Source of the DNA: Methylibium sp. NZG
GTDB lineage: Bacteria > Pseudomonadota > Gammaproteobacteria > Burkholderiales > Burkholderiaceae_C
Reading direction: 5' to 3'
DNA: 64,000 nt
NCBI GenBank assembly: GCA_001263235.1
Contig: LGRD01000038.1
Coordinates: forward strand, 1 to 64,000
Part shown: positions 41,607 through 50,828 of the stretch, piece after piece
How positions within the stretch are numbered: the stretch's first letter is position 1
Layout of the letters: each line of letters opens with the position of its first letter
Program-made: the position numbers and the translations under genes
The notes under the pieces: model-generated
Seen by the model: the letters and a program-made list of their open reading frames with translations, nothing else
Told to the model about the DNA's origin: nothing
The model's database searches: none

Positions 41607-42371
41607 ATGAAACATCTGCGACGCCGATCTGCACCTCGACTCGACCACGTCGCCGGTGAGGGCCCGAGGGCAGGTCGCCGGTGGTTGCTGGTGGGCCTCT
41701 CGCTGCTGTGCCTGGCTGGCTGCGGCTCGTGGCAAGAGCTGCCGGTGCGCGACAACAGCGCGACGTCGGCGGCGCTGCGAGTGGCCGTGCGGCCGCAGGC
41801 GTGGTCGCGCGGCGACAAGCCGGGGCCAGGCATCGAAGCGGGCGTCGAGCGCGTGCGCGCCGACGATGTGCGCACGCTGGCCACCGGCGAGTCGCTCACG
41901 CTCAACGGCCAGGTCATCAGCGGGCCCGGCAGCCTGCCGCAGCGCGCCGATGTGCAGGTGGCTCACGTGGGCTACACGCATCGTTTGTACTTCGGCAGCC
42001 AGTTCGAGCTGGAGCCGTTCATCGGATTGGCGAGCGTCAAGTTGCGCTACCGGGCCACGCCGGCCGGCGCGCCGGGCCAGGAGCTGTCGACCTCTCGCAC
42101 GGCGCTGATCGGTGGCATCACCCCGCGGCTGCGGCTCAACGATTGGGCTGCGCTGGAAACGCGCTTCAGCATCGTTCCGTTCAGCGAGTCCGACGTCACC
42201 GGCGGCAGCATCGAGCTGGCGGCCGTGCTCACGCCGATCCCGCAGCTCGCACTGCGGCTGGGCTACGCCAGGCGCAGCTTCGCCACCGACTTCCGTGGCG
42301 ATCCGGGCTTCACCACCCAGTTGGACGTGCACGCCCGAGGGCCGTTCGCGGCGCTGCAGTTCGAGTTCTGA
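41607..42371 (+). CDS. Outer-membrane lipoprotein of unknown function, barrel-like
   Basis: A 254-residue protein with a lipobox, LVGLSLLCLAGCGSWQ (Cys about residue 38), after a basic N-terminus. The mature part has alternating strands (VAHVGYTHRLYFGSQFELEP, SVKLRYRATPAG, ALRLGYARRSFATDF) and ends in FAALQFEF with a terminal Phe, as in outer-membrane barrels. Having both a lipid anchor and a barrel terminus is unusual. I do not recognise the family. The ATG at 41607 (MKHLRRRSAPRL) is the only reasonable start near the signal sequence. Confidence 0.65.
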   Translation: MKHLRRRSAPRLDHVAGEGPRAGRRWLLVGLSLLCLAGCGSWQELPVRDNSATSAALRVAVRPQAWSRGDKPGPGIEAGVERVRADDVRTLATGESLTLNGQVISGPGSLPQRADVQVAHVGYTHRLYFGSQFELEPFIGLASVKLRYRATPAGAPGQELSTSRTALIGGITPRLRLNDWAALETRFSIVPFSESDVTGGSIELAAVLTPIPQLALRLGYARRSFATDFRGDPGFTTQLDVHARGPFAALQFEF

Positions 42372-42377
42372 GTCGTG

Positions 42378-42407
42378 ACCGCAACCGCAACCGCGTCCGC
42401 GTCCGCG
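42378..42407. repeat. Hexanucleotide repeat, five units
   Basis: Five tandem six-base units read ACCGCA, ACCGCA, ACCGCG, TCCGCG, TCCGCG, directly after the stop of the outer-membrane lipoprotein gene. The array is short and imperfect. Confidence 0.7.
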
Positions 42408-42431
42408 AACGTCGGCAGGCGATCCACGGTC

Positions 42432-42458
42432 GGCGCGCGCCGTTGCAACGCGCGCGCC
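42432..42458. terminator. GC hairpin between convergent lipoprotein genes
   Basis: GGCGCGCG (42432-42439) pairs with CGCGCGCC (42451-42458) around an 11-base loop, immediately beside the stop codon of the DUF2242-like gene. There is no T-run, so this is probably a barrier rather than an efficient intrinsic terminator. Confidence 0.5.
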
Positions 42459-43085
42459 TCAGCGCGGGGCCGACGCGCCGCCCGTCACGGGGAACGCTTG
42501 CGTGGGCACCGGCGCGACGGCCGGCGGCGCTTGCGCGGGATCGACCGGCCCGGGATCGGCACTCAGGTAGCGCTGCAGCAGGTTGAAGAAGCGGTCGTAG
42601 AACGGCGCCGAGGTGATGGTCTCGCTGGCGACCTTGACAAGCGAGTCTTCGCTCGACGAAATCGGCAGCGACAGCGAGCCGATCACGCTGACACCGACAC
42701 TGGCTGAGTTGGGGCTGCGCTTGAGCGCGTAGCGATCCTGCCGCGCGTTGACGAAGGCAATCGTCTTGCGGCCGGCACCGTCGGTCGCGCAGACGACGGT
42801 GAACTCGATCTCGACGTGCACTTCCGCTTCGGGCTGGAACTGCTTGCGGCCCTTGACCTGCGCGGCGTCGGCCGCGTTGATGACGAAGCCCTGGCTCAGC
42901 AGCGCGCGGCGCCCCGCCTCGCAGGTGGCGGCGGGTGCCGACGCGTAGTTGCGCGCATGCGTCGTGGTCGAGCCGAATTCCTCTGGCTGGAACTTGCCGC
43001 GCTGCGCGCCGCTGCTGCACGCGGCCAGTCCCACCAGCAGTGCGAGGCAGGCGTGAAGCACGGCGTGGCGCGCGGCACAAGGCAT
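42459..43085 (-). CDS. DUF2242-like lipoprotein
   Basis: A 208-residue lipoprotein with lipobox ALLVGLAACSSGAQ. The mature start GKFQPEEFGSTTTHARNYAS, the segment CEAGRRALLSQGFVINAADA, and VEIEFTVVCATDGAGRKTIA fit DUF2242, a family found mainly in Burkholderiales and of unknown role. The end is Pro/Ala-rich. The ATG at 43085 gives a standard signal peptide; a longer in-frame start at 43169 would run into acnB. It follows acnB on the same strand by 46 bp and could be co-transcribed with it. Confidence 0.72.
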   Translation of the reverse strand: MPCAARHAVLHACLALLVGLAACSSGAQRGKFQPEEFGSTTTHARNYASAPAATCEAGRRALLSQGFVINAADAAQVKGRKQFQPEAEVHVEIEFTVVCATDGAGRKTIAFVNARQDRYALKRSPNSASVGVSVIGSLSLPISSSEDSLVKVASETITSAPFYDRFFNLLQRYLSADPGPVDPAQAPPAVAPVPTQAFPVTGGASAPR

Positions 43086-43131
43086 GCGCCCGCTGCCGCG
43101 CCCAGCCGCGGCGCGCGCGCTGCCGCCGTCG

Positions 43132-45741
43132 TCACGCCACGACTTTGTCTGCGGCTTCGGTGAACTCATCGATCTGGTCGAAGTTGAGGTACTTGTAGAC
43201 CTTGTCGCTCGCGGCGGTGAGCACGCCCATGTCGATCATGTACTCCTCGCGCGTCGGGATGCGGCCGAGCTTGGAGCAGATGGCGGCGAGTTCGGCAGAG
43301 CCGAGGTAGACGTTGGCGTTCTTGCCGAGCCGGTTGGGGAAGTTGCGCGTGCTCGTGCTGAACACCGTGGCGCCTTCCTTCACCTGCGCCTGGTTGCCCA
43401 TGCACAGGCTGCAGCCGGGCATCTCCATGCGCGCACCGGCGTTGCCGAGCACGCCGTAGTGGCCTTCGTCGCTGAGTTTGCGCGCGTCCATCTTGGTGGG
43501 CGGCGCGACCCACAGCTTGACGGGGATGTCGCGTTTGTTCTCGAGCAGCTTCGAGGCAGCGCGGAAGTGGCCGATGTTGGTCATGCACGAGCCGATGAAC
43601 ACTTCGTCGATCTTCGCGCCGGCCACTTCGCTCAAGGTCTTCACGTCGTCCGGGTCGTTCGGGCAGGCGACGATCGGCTCGTGCACGTCGGCCAGGTCGA
43701 TCTCGATCACGGCGGCGTACTCGGCATCGGCGTCGCCCTTGAGCAGTTGCGGGTCCTTCAGCCACGCTTCCTGCGCGGCGATGCGACGCTGCAGCGTGCG
43801 CGCATCGGCGTAGCCCTCGGAGATCATCCACTTCATCAGCGTGATGTTGCTGTGGATGTACTCGATGATCGGCGCCGGATTCAGGTGCACGGTGCAGCCG
43901 GCAGCGCTGCGTTCGGCCGAGGCGTCGCTGAGTTCGAAAGCCTGTTCGACCTTCAGGTCGGGCAGGCCTTCAATCTCCAGAATCCTGCCGCTGAAGATGT
44001 TCTTCTTGCCCTTCTTCTCAACCGTCAGCAAACCGGCCTTGATGGCGTAGAGCGGGATCGCGTTGACGAGGTCGCGCAGCGTGACGCCACGTGTTTGTGC
44101 ATCCTTCATCGTGCCCTTGAAGCGCACCAGCACGCTCTCCGGCATGTCCAGCGGCATCACGCCGGTGGCCGCGGCGAACGCCACCAGGCCCGAGCCTGCG
44201 GGGAAGCTGATGCCGATCGGGAATCGCGTGTGGCTGTCGCCGCCGGTGCCCACGGTGTCGGGCAGCAGGAAGCGGTTGAGCCAGCTGTGGATCACGCCAT
44301 CTCCCGGCCGCAGCGAGATACCGCCGCGCGTGCTGATGAAGGCTGGCAGCTCGTGGTGCGTCTTCACGTCCACCGGCTTCGGGTAGGCGGCGGTGTGGCA
44401 GAAGCTCTGCATCACCAGGTCGGCGCTGAAGCCCAGGCAAGCCAGGTCTTTCAACTCGTCGCGCGTCATCGGGCCGGTGGTGTCCTGCGAGCCGACGCTG
44501 GTCATGCGCGGTTCGCAGTAGGTGCCGGGCCGCACGCCTTGCTGGTTGCCGCCCACCACCGGCAAGCCACAGGCGCGGCCGACCATCTTTTGGCCCAGCG
44601 TGAAGCCCTTGCCCGTATCGGCCGGGCTCTGCGGCAGGCGGAACAAGGTGCTGGCGGGCAGGCCGAGCGCCTCGCGCGCCTTGGCGGTGAGGCCGCGGCC
44701 GATGATCAGCGGGATGCGGCCACCGGCACGCACCTCGTCGAACAGCACGTCGCTCTTGACCTTGAATTCGGCGATGACCTTGCCGTCTTTCAGCGCCTTG
44801 CCTTCGTACGGCCTCAGCTCCACCACGTCACCCATGTTCATCTGGCTCACGTCGAGTTCGATCGGCAGTGCGCCCGAGTCTTCCATCGTGTTATAGAAAA
44901 TCGGCGCGATCTTGGCCCCCAGGCACACGCCGCCGAAGCGCTTGTTCGGCACAAACGGAATGTCCTCGCCGGTGAACCACAGCACCGAGTTGGTGGCCGA
45001 CTTGCGGCTCGAGCCGGTGCCGACGACGTCGCCGACATACGCCACGAGGTTGCCGCGCGCCCGCAGGTCCTCGATGAACTTCACCGGGCCGCGCTTGCCT
45101 TCTTCTTCAGGCGTGACACCCGGGCGCGGGTTTTTGTGCATGGCGAGCGCGTGCAGCGGAATGTCGGGGCGGCTCCAGGCGTCGGGCGCGGGCGACAGGT
45201 CGTCGGTGTTGATCTCGCCGGTCACCTTGAAGATGCTGACGGTGATGCTTTGCGGCACTTCGGGCCGAGAGGTGAACCACTCGGCATCGGCCCAGCTTTG
45301 CAGCACCGCCTTCGCGTTGGCGTTGCCCTTGGCGGCCTTCTCCTGCACGTCGTGGAACTGGTCGAACATCAGCAGCGTCTTCTTCAGCGCGTTCGCGGCG
45401 GTGGCGCCGACGGCTGCGTCGTCGAGCAGCTCGATGAGCGGGTGGATGTTGTAGCCGCCCAGCATCGTGCCGAGCAACTCGGTCGCGCGCTGGCGGCTGA
45501 TGAGCGGCGTCTTCTCGGTGCCGTGGGCCACGGCAGCAAGGTACGAGGCCTTCACCTTGGCCGCGTCGTCCACGCCGGCCGGCACACGGTGGGTGATCAG
45601 TTCGACCAGCGTGACTTCTTCACCGTTCGGCGGCGCCTTCAGCAACTCGATCAACTCGGCGGTCTGCTGGGCCGACAGCGGCAATGGCGGGATGCCGAGG
45701 GCAGCGCGTTCGGCAACGTGTTGGCGGTAGGCGTGCAGCAT
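43132..45741 (-). CDS. acnB: Bifunctional aconitate hydratase B / 2-methylisocitrate dehydratase
   Basis: An 869-residue AcnB of normal length. The HEAT-like N-terminal domain begins [20 protein letters not shown]; the cluster cysteines are in [20 protein letters not shown] and [18 protein letters not shown], and [20 protein letters not shown] and [20 protein letters not shown] are further AcnB marks. AcnB is usually the main TCA-cycle aconitase, with AcnA as stress form; it can also act on 2-methylaconitate. A ribosome-binding site (GGAGATCCGC) precedes the ATG at 45741. A vapBC pair lies immediately upstream. Confidence 0.97.
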   Translation of the reverse strand: MLHAYRQHVAERAALGIPPLPLSAQQTAELIELLKAPPNGEEVTLVELITHRVPAGVDDAAKVKASYLAAVAHGTEKTPLISRQRATELLGTMLGGYNIHPLIELLDDAAVGATAANALKKTLLMFDQFHDVQEKAAKGNANAKAVLQSWADAEWFTSRPEVPQSITVSIFKVTGEINTDDLSPAPDAWSRPDIPLHALAMHKNPRPGVTPEEEGKRGPVKFIEDLRARGNLVAYVGDVVGTGSSRKSATNSVLWFTGEDIPFVPNKRFGGVCLGAKIAPIFYNTMEDSGALPIELDVSQMNMGDVVELRPYEGKALKDGKVIAEFKVKSDVLFDEVRAGGRIPLIIGRGLTAKAREALGLPASTLFRLPQSPADTGKGFTLGQKMVGRACGLPVVGGNQQGVRPGTYCEPRMTSVGSQDTTGPMTRDELKDLACLGFSADLVMQSFCHTAAYPKPVDVKTHHELPAFISTRGGISLRPGDGVIHSWLNRFLLPDTVGTGGDSHTRFPIGISFPAGSGLVAFAAATGVMPLDMPESVLVRFKGTMKDAQTRGVTLRDLVNAIPLYAIKAGLLTVEKKGKKNIFSGRILEIEGLPDLKVEQAFELSDASAERSAAGCTVHLNPAPIIEYIHSNITLMKWMISEGYADARTLQRRIAAQEAWLKDPQLLKGDADAEYAAVIEIDLADVHEPIVACPNDPDDVKTLSEVAGAKIDEVFIGSCMTNIGHFRAASKLLENKRDIPVKLWVAPPTKMDARKLSDEGHYGVLGNAGARMEMPGCSLCMGNQAQVKEGATVFSTSTRNFPNRLGKNANVYLGSAELAAICSKLGRIPTREEYMIDMGVLTAASDKVYKYLNFDQIDEFTEAADKVVA

Positions 45742-45799
45742 GAGCGGATCTCCGGTGAACGATGTTGTGCAAAAGACGACGAACGAAGTGGGGTCGGCC

Positions 45800-46207
45800 T
45801 CAGCCGGCCTTGGGCACGATGATCTTGAGCCCTTTGAAATAGTCGCGGAAGAACCCGTCGTCGCGGGTGATCAAGGCGTTGCATTGAAGCAAAGCGTGTG
45901 CCCCCACAAGGAAGTCGGGGACCGTGCGGCTGCGCCGCCCGCCGCGCTGGCGATAGCGACGCTGCATTTCGCCGGCGCGCACGGCCGACTTGGATTCGAT
46001 GGTGGCGTAGCCGATGCCCATCTCCTCAAGCGCTCCCAGCGCTTCCGCGCCGTCGCGCATTGCAGTGGTGATTTCGGCCAGCACGACGTCGCAGACGACC
46101 ACCGGCCCGATGTTGAGGGACTGGCGCAGGCTCGCCTCGGCGCCGGCCGCCGTGGCCGGGTCGTCCGCCAGCAGGTCGATGATGACCGAGGAGTCGATGG
46201 CGATCAT
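45800..46207 (-). CDS. vapC: VapC-like PIN-domain toxin
   Basis: A 135-residue PIN-domain ribonuclease. Acidic metal-binding residues are seen in [15 protein letters not shown] (Asp5), [10 protein letters not shown] (Glu), [13 protein letters not shown] (Asp) and [13 protein letters not shown] (Asp). VapC toxins cut tRNA or rRNA and are held in check by VapB. The start codon lies 16 bp after the antitoxin stop, standard antitoxin-first order. The pair sits between acnB and an exported-protein gene, interrupting the TCA-related cluster. Confidence 0.88.
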   Translation of the reverse strand: MIAIDSSVIIDLLADDPATAAGAEASLRQSLNIGPVVVCDVVLAEITTAMRDGAEALGALEEMGIGYATIESKSAVRAGEMQRRYRQRGGRRSRTVPDFLVGAHALLQCNALITRDDGFFRDYFKGLKIIVPKAG

Positions 46208-46223
46208 GTGGCCGGCCGCTGGA

Positions 46224-46469
46224 TCAGAGGTCCAGCGGATCGCCCGGAGCGCGGCCGCGGATGGCGCGCATCGCCTCGTCGGTGGATGCGAAGCCGTCGA
46301 GCTTGAACCGGCCTCGCGCGCGCGAGATGGCGTCGTCGACGTTCTTGCGAAGGATGATGCGACCGCCGTCGAGTTCGACCTTCAGCAGCGTGCCCTTGGT
46401 CAGGCCCAGCGCGTCGCGCACCGCTTTGGGCAAGGTGATCTGACCGCGCTCGGCAACGGTGGCTTCCAT
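46224..46469 (-). CDS. vapB: VapB-like AbrB/SpoVT antitoxin
   Basis: An 81-residue swapped-hairpin AbrB protein. The DNA-binding half is TVAERGQITLPKAVRDALGL followed by GTLLKVELDGGRIILRK; the C-terminal tail (RARGRFKLDGFASTDEAMRA) should bind and block the VapC toxin encoded 16 bp downstream. Fifteen bases upstream of the ATG lies a 12-bp inverted repeat across a strong promoter, consistent with autorepression. The ATG at 46469 begins MEATVAERGQ; an upstream in-frame extension would run through the operator and was rejected. Confidence 0.9.
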   Translation of the reverse strand: MEATVAERGQITLPKAVRDALGLTKGTLLKVELDGGRIILRKNVDDAISRARGRFKLDGFASTDEAMRAIRGRAPGDPLDL

Positions 46470-46482
46470 GGTGGACCCTGGG

Positions 46483-46525
46483 TTGAGTATGCTCAGATGA
46501 TACATACTCTGGAGAGCATACTCAA
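46483..46525 (-). promoter_or_regulatory. vapBC promoter and operator
   Basis: A perfect 12-bp inverted repeat, TTGAGTATGCTC (46483-46494) and GAGCATACTCAA (46514-46525), encloses a third half site CATACTC at 46503-46509. On the minus strand, TTGAGT (46525-46520), 17 bp and TATCAT (46502-46497) make a good sigma-70 promoter, so both arms overlap promoter elements. VapB-VapC binding here would shut off transcription. Confidence 0.8.
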
Positions 46526-46604
46526 CGTCTGGGTCGTTCAGCCGCCACGCGTGTGGCGGCGTCCGGTCCAAGGGCCGTCACCGGCCCGCAGGCAGGCCCG
46601 GTAC

Positions 46605-47144
46605 TCAGCTCTTGGGCATCAGCGCCGCGGCGGCGCGCTGCTTCTCGTGCACGCAGCCGTCGACGACACGCTGACCAACCTTCGAGTCCATCATCATCGA
46701 CTTGTTGGCGATCTGGATCAGCAGCATGCCGCCGCCCTTGACCTCTTCCAGGCGCACCGCGCCGGTGGACGACACGATCGGCTTCATCGTGTAGGTCTTC
46801 TTCTTGAAGCTGACATCGACGTAACCCGGCGACTTCGGGTTCATGCCCACGTCGATCGACTGGTCGAGTTCGCAGATGTAGTTGCCGAAGTGCGTGCGCT
46901 CTGCGGCGTCGAGTTGCTCCGGGCTGGCGGCGGCCAGGGCAACCGCACCTGCAGCGGCAGCAGCCGCGGGCGCCGCCTTCTTGGCAGGTGCCGGCTTGGT
47001 GGCCTTGGCGGGGGCGGCGGCTTTTGCGGCGGCAGCCGGCGCAGCGGCCGGCTTGGCCGGGGCGGTGGCCTGCGCGCTGACGTGGCCATGCGCCAAGCCG
47101 AGAGTCAGGGCAGCAGCGACGGCAAAGTGCGAGAGGTGGTTCAT
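46605..47144 (-). CDS. Exported Ala/Pro/Lys-rich protein of unknown function
   Basis: A 179-residue protein with a signal peptide (MNHLSHFAVAAALTLGLAHG, cleavage near VSAQA). Residues about 27-75 are an Ala/Pro/Lys low-complexity linker. The C-terminal domain carries DAAERTHFGNYICELDQSID, VDVSFKKKTYTMKPIVSSTG and VGQRVVDGCVHEKQRA with two cysteines that may form a disulfide. It is presumably periplasmic, tethered or binding cell wall through the basic linker. I recognise no family. It ends about 80 bp upstream of the vapBC promoter on the same strand. Confidence 0.68.
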   Translation of the reverse strand: MNHLSHFAVAAALTLGLAHGHVSAQATAPAKPAAAPAAAAKAAAPAKATKPAPAKKAAPAAAAAAGAVALAAASPEQLDAAERTHFGNYICELDQSIDVGMNPKSPGYVDVSFKKKTYTMKPIVSSTGAVRLEEVKGGGMLLIQIANKSMMMDSKVGQRVVDGCVHEKQRAAAALMPKS

Positions 47145-47301
47145 GGGAAGTTGCTCTTCAAAAACTCGGGGGCCTGATTGTGGAGGGCCGTCCGCTCGCA
47201 GCCACCGCCAAAGATGCAACAAACTGAAGTTTGGCGGGCATGCGCCACACCCTTTGCGGCTTCGGCGCTGGCAGGCCGCCAAAGCCCTTGACTCTGGCAA
47301 T

Positions 47302-48306
47302 TCAGGTGCTGCCGGTGGCGAACCAGACCCTGCCGATCTCGGCCGCCTGGGCGGCGCCGGTGCGGTGCGCGCGCTCAATGACGTGCCAGAAGTAGCGGTA
47401 GCTGGCGCGGTCGTGCAACGTGTCCCGGTGCCGGATCGGCGCCCAGTCGGCGGCTTGTGCGGCGGTGATGATCTCGATGGCCGTGTCGACTTCCGCCGGG
47501 TCGGGCGCGAACGCGGCGACGATCGGTCGGACTTGGTCCGGGTGGATGCTCCACATGCGCGTGAAGCCGAGCTCGTTGCGGGCCTTGCGCGCAGCGGCAG
47601 TCAATGCCGTGGCGTTGCGAAACTCGGTCACCACGCAGTGGGAAGGCGTCTTGCCGAAAGCGTGGCAGGCCGCGGCGATCTCGAGCTTGGCGCGCACCAC
47701 CAGCGGGTGGCTGAATTGGCCTGAGGCACTCATGCCGACGGCGTCGATCGCACCTCGGTGCGCCGAGACGAAATCCATCAGCCCGAACGACAGCGACTCG
47801 ATGCGCGGATGCGCCGCGATCGCTTGCACGTCGCGCAGCGCGCCGTGCGTCTCGATCAGCGCGTGCACCGGGATCGGCCGATGAAGCGCGTGCGCAGCAG
47901 CCACTTGGTCGATGCGCTCGCAGGAGCGCTGCACGTCGGCCAGGCTGCGAGCCTTGGGCACCATGAGGTAGGCCAGCTTGTCGCCCGCGCGGCCGATCAG
48001 GGTGTCGAGGTCGGGCAAGAAGCTCGGGTGGTCCACTGGGTGAACGCGGGCGCCGACGCGGCCATGCCGGTTCAGCGGCGACAGCGCCAGCTCGGCCACG
48101 CAGTGGGCGTGTTCTGCCTCGTTGCCGATGGCCGCACCGTCTTCGCAATCGAGCGTTACGTCGAACACCGGCCCCAGCTCGCTCTGCAGCGCCAGGCTTT
48201 TGCGCATGCGCGCCTCGACGCCGCAATAGTGATCGCACACCGGCAAGTTCGGTGCGGCCTCGCCCACGTCGAACAACGCATCGCGCGGACGCGTGGCGGC
48301 GCTCAC
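47302..48306 (-). CDS. HpcH/HpaI-fold lyase, CitE/malyl-CoA lyase-like
   Basis: A 334-residue CitE-like protein. [20 protein letters not shown] holds the metal-binding acidic residue, [14 protein letters not shown] the CoA-region arginine, [20 protein letters not shown] the catalytic glutamate, and [17 protein letters not shown] the C-terminal lid segment. Members cleave malyl-CoA, citramalyl-CoA or beta-methylmalyl-CoA. The ATG overlaps the mdh stop codon (ATGA), so it is translated with malate dehydrogenase; a reaction linking malate-type CoA esters to the TCA cycle is plausible. No citDF partner subunits are present, which argues against a citrate lyase beta chain. Confidence 0.82.
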   Translation of the reverse strand: MSAATRPRDALFDVGEAAPNLPVCDHYCGVEARMRKSLALQSELGPVFDVTLDCEDGAAIGNEAEHAHCVAELALSPLNRHGRVGARVHPVDHPSFLPDLDTLIGRAGDKLAYLMVPKARSLADVQRSCERIDQVAAAHALHRPIPVHALIETHGALRDVQAIAAHPRIESLSFGLMDFVSAHRGAIDAVGMSASGQFSHPLVVRAKLEIAAACHAFGKTPSHCVVTEFRNATALTAAARKARNELGFTRMWSIHPDQVRPIVAAFAPDPAEVDTAIEIITAAQAADWAPIRHRDTLHDRASYRYFWHVIERAHRTGAAQAAEIGRVWFATGST

Positions 48307-49289
48307 AGCAGGTGCTTGACGCCGTCCTGCTCACCTTGCAGTTCGGCAAGCGTCACATTGATTCGTTCCTGGCTGAAGGCGTCGATGGCGAGCCCCTCGA
48401 CGACCTTGTACTCACCGTTCTCGGTGGTCACCGGGAAGCCGAACATCGTGTCCTTCGGAATGCCGTACTGGCCGTCGGACGGGATGCCCATCGTGACCCA
48501 CTTGCCGTTCGTGCCGAGCGCCCAGTCGCGCATGTGGTCGATGGCCGCGTTCGCCGCCGAAGCGGCCGACGACACGCCGCGCGCCGCGATGATGGCGGCG
48601 CCGCGCTTGCCGACGGTGGGCAGGAAAGTGTCGGCGTTCCAGGCCTGGTCGTTGATCATGTCTTTCACGCTCTGGCCGCCGACGGTGGCAAAGCGGTAGT
48701 CGGCGTACATCGTGGGCGAGTGGTTGCCCCAGACGGCGAGCTTTTGAATGTCCGCCACGGCCTTGCCGGTCTTCGCGGCGACCTGGCTCAGCGCGCGGTT
48801 GTGGTCCAGCCGCAGCATGGCGGTGAAGTTCTTGCGCGGCAGGCTGGGCGCGCTCTTCATCGCGATGTAGGCGTTGGTGTTGGCCGGGTTGCCCACCACC
48901 AGCACTTTGACGTTGCGGCTGGCGACCTTGTCGAGCGCCTTGCCCTGCGCGGTGAAGATCTCGGCGTTGACCGCCAGCAGTTCGGCGCGCTCCATGCCCG
49001 GGCCGCGTGGGCGCGAGCCGATCAAGAGTGCGTAGTCGGCGTCCTTGAAGGCGGTCATCGGGTCGCTGTGCGCCTCCATGCCGGCCAGCAGCGGGAAGGC
49101 GCAGTCTTCAAGCTCCATCATCACGCCCTTGAGCGCCGCCTGGGGCTTTTCCATCGGCACTTCGAGCAGGCTCAGGACCACCGGCTGGTCCTTGCCCAGC
49201 ATCTCGCCCGAGGCAATGCGGAACAGCACGGCGTAGCCTATTTGACCCGCGGCGCCGGTGACGGCCACTCGAACTGGTTTCTTGCTCAT
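48303..49289 (-). CDS. mdh: Malate dehydrogenase
   Basis: A 328-residue NAD-dependent malate dehydrogenase of the cytosolic-type (group also found in Burkholderiales). The NAD-binding loop is [20 protein letters not shown]; substrate arginines are in [35 protein letters not shown] and the active-site His in [20 protein letters not shown] are conserved. It oxidises malate to oxaloacetate in the TCA cycle. It is first in a two-gene unit with the CitE-like lyase and diverges from gntR, with a palindromic site between. A ribosome-binding site (GGAGAC) precedes the ATG at 49289. Confidence 0.97.
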   Translation of the reverse strand: MSKKPVRVAVTGAAGQIGYAVLFRIASGEMLGKDQPVVLSLLEVPMEKPQAALKGVMMELEDCAFPLLAGMEAHSDPMTAFKDADYALLIGSRPRGPGMERAELLAVNAEIFTAQGKALDKVASRNVKVLVVGNPANTNAYIAMKSAPSLPRKNFTAMLRLDHNRALSQVAAKTGKAVADIQKLAVWGNHSPTMYADYRFATVGGQSVKDMINDQAWNADTFLPTVGKRGAAIIAARGVSSAASAANAAIDHMRDWALGTNGKWVTMGIPSDGQYGIPKDTMFGFPVTTENGEYKVVEGLAIDAFSQERINVTLAELQGEQDGVKHLL

Positions 49290-49460
49290 GGCGAAGTCTC
49301 CTGGGGAAGATGAGAGGACAGAAAATCGAAAAAGGGGCCGAGGTGAAGGGTGCAGCCGCGGCGTGGCCGGCAGCCGTGGCCGGGCAATGCCGGGCGCGGA
49401 AGTTTAGGCCAACGCGCGGCGCATTCTAAGGGTCAACCCGAGGAGGCGCCAGAATTCATA

Positions 49461-49476
49461 TGTCTTATAGAAGACA
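49461..49476. promoter_or_regulatory. Palindromic operator candidate between mdh and gntR
   Basis: TGTCTTATAGAAGACA is a palindrome with six-base arms (TGTCTT/AAGACA), located 38 bp before the gntR ATG and 171 bp before mdh. The arms fit the size expected for a GntR-family dimer. The same motif was not found upstream of acnA, acnB, sdhC or gltA. Confidence 0.55.
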
Positions 49477-49514
49477 GATGGACCGGGCAGAGCGCTTGTG
49501 CTGCAATCCTGGCC

Positions 49515-50306
49515 ATGCCACCCACTTCCCCAACGGTCCGTTCTGCGGTTTCGGCCGCACGCGAGTCGCATGCCGACGCGCCCTCGTTCAGCCCGCTGTA
49601 CCAGCAGGTCAAGGCCTCGATGACGCGGGGCCTGCAGGCCGGCGAGTGGCGTCCGGGCGAGGCGATTCCGAGTGAAATGGACCTGGCCACCCGCTTTCGC
49701 GTCAGCCAGGGCACGGTGCGCAAGGCTGTCGACGAACTCGCGGCCGAGAACCTGCTGGTGCGGCGCCAAGGCAAGGGCACGTTCGTCGCGACGCATGCGG
49801 AAGAGAAGGTGCAGTTTCGGTTCCTGCGCCTGACGCCCGATGACGGCGACCGTGGCGGCGACCCCGGCGGCATGGAGCGCCGCTTCATCGACTGCCGCCG
49901 CCTGCGCGCGCCCGCTGATGTGTCGCGCGCCCTGCGCCTGAAGAGCGGCGAGTCGGTGGTGCAAGTGCGCCGGCTGCTGTCGTTCCGTGGCACGCCGGTC
50001 GTGCTCGACGACATCTGGCTGCCTGGCGCCTTGTTCAAGGGCCTCACGGCAGAGCGACTGAGTGGGTACCGCGGGCCGATGTATGGCTTTTTCGAGTCCG
50101 AGTTCGGCGTGCGCATGATCCGCGCGGAAGAAAAGATCCGCGCCATTGCGGCGCTTGCCCCGGAAGCGGAGTTGCTAGCCCTGCCGCTGGGCGCACCCCT
50201 GTTGGGCGTGGAAAGGTTGGCGCTGACGTACGGCGACAGGCCCGTCGAACTACGCCGCGGGCTGTATAACACCGCGTCCCACCACTACCGGAACGAGCTG
50301 AGTTGA
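49515..50306 (+). CDS. GntR-family regulator, HutC type with UTRA domain
   Basis: A 263-residue regulator. The winged HTH (about residues 25-95) contains FSPLYQQVKASMTRGLQAGE, PSEMDLATRFRVSQGTVRKA and LLVRRQGKGTFVATH. The C-terminal UTRA ligand-binding domain (about residues 110-260) has VVQVRRLLSFRGTPVVLDDI and ends YNTASHHYRNELS. It stands immediately upstream of sdhCDAB and divergent from mdh, a position kept in many Burkholderiales genomes, so control of TCA-cycle genes is likely; the ligand is unknown. The ATG at 49515 is preferred over longer in-frame options that run across the operator. Confidence 0.9.
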   Translation: MPPTSPTVRSAVSAARESHADAPSFSPLYQQVKASMTRGLQAGEWRPGEAIPSEMDLATRFRVSQGTVRKAVDELAAENLLVRRQGKGTFVATHAEEKVQFRFLRLTPDDGDRGGDPGGMERRFIDCRRLRAPADVSRALRLKSGESVVQVRRLLSFRGTPVVLDDIWLPGALFKGLTAERLSGYRGPMYGFFESEFGVRMIRAEEKIRAIAALAPEAELLALPLGAPLLGVERLALTYGDRPVELRRGLYNTASHHYRNELS

Positions 50307-50399
50307 GCGGCTTGCTCGCGGCTGAACCCCACCGGCCAAATCTTTGCTGCAATGCAATAAACTCGTCGGGTTCGTCTCGACGTCACAAGAAGGTACGGT

Positions 50400-50816
50400 A
50401 TGCCCGAAGCCATGAAACAACGACCGGGAACCATGCGGTTGGTCGACGCCTTGCAATACCGGCTGCCCTTGGCGGGCGTGGTGTCCATCCTGCATCGGGC
50501 GAGTGGGTTGGTGCTGTTCATGCTGATGCCGTTCATCGTGTGGATGTTCGACGCGAGCCTGACCTCCGAGATCACCTACGGCCAGTTCGTTTCGGTGTTC
50601 AGCAACGGCGTGGGTTGGTTCGGCGGCTGGTTCGTCAAGCTGGTGGCGCTGGCACTGATCTGGGCCTACCTGCACCACTTTCTGGCGGGGCTGCGCCACC
50701 TGTGGATGGACGCGACGCACGCGGTGACGCGCGAGTTCGGTCACCAGTCGGCCGTCGCCACGCTGGCCCTGAGCGCGCTGCTGACGCTGGCGCTGGGCTA
50801 CAAACTTTTCTTCTGA
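50400..50816 (+). CDS. sdhC: Succinate dehydrogenase cytochrome b556 subunit
   Basis: A 138-residue membrane anchor of respiratory complex II. VVSILHRASGLVLFMLM is the SdhC signature with the haem and quinone-site residues (Ser, His, Arg), and LHHFLAGLRHLWMDATH ends the second span with a haem-ligand-type His. Three membrane helices are visible. A possible -10 TAAACT lies at 50358-50363. It is the first of four co-directional sdh genes. The ATG at 50400 has only a weak AAGG upstream; an internal ATG five codons on (MKQRPGTMRL) is possible. Confidence 0.93.
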   Translation: MPEAMKQRPGTMRLVDALQYRLPLAGVVSILHRASGLVLFMLMPFIVWMFDASLTSEITYGQFVSVFSNGVGWFGGWFVKLVALALIWAYLHHFLAGLRHLWMDATHAVTREFGHQSAVATLALSALLTLALGYKLFF

Positions 50817-50828
50817 GGCAAGTGCTTC

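Noticed and set aside
43084-45822. Long open frame (912 codons) on the plus strand opposite acnB
   Set aside because: Antisense shadow of acnB with low-complexity composition and no recognisable domain.
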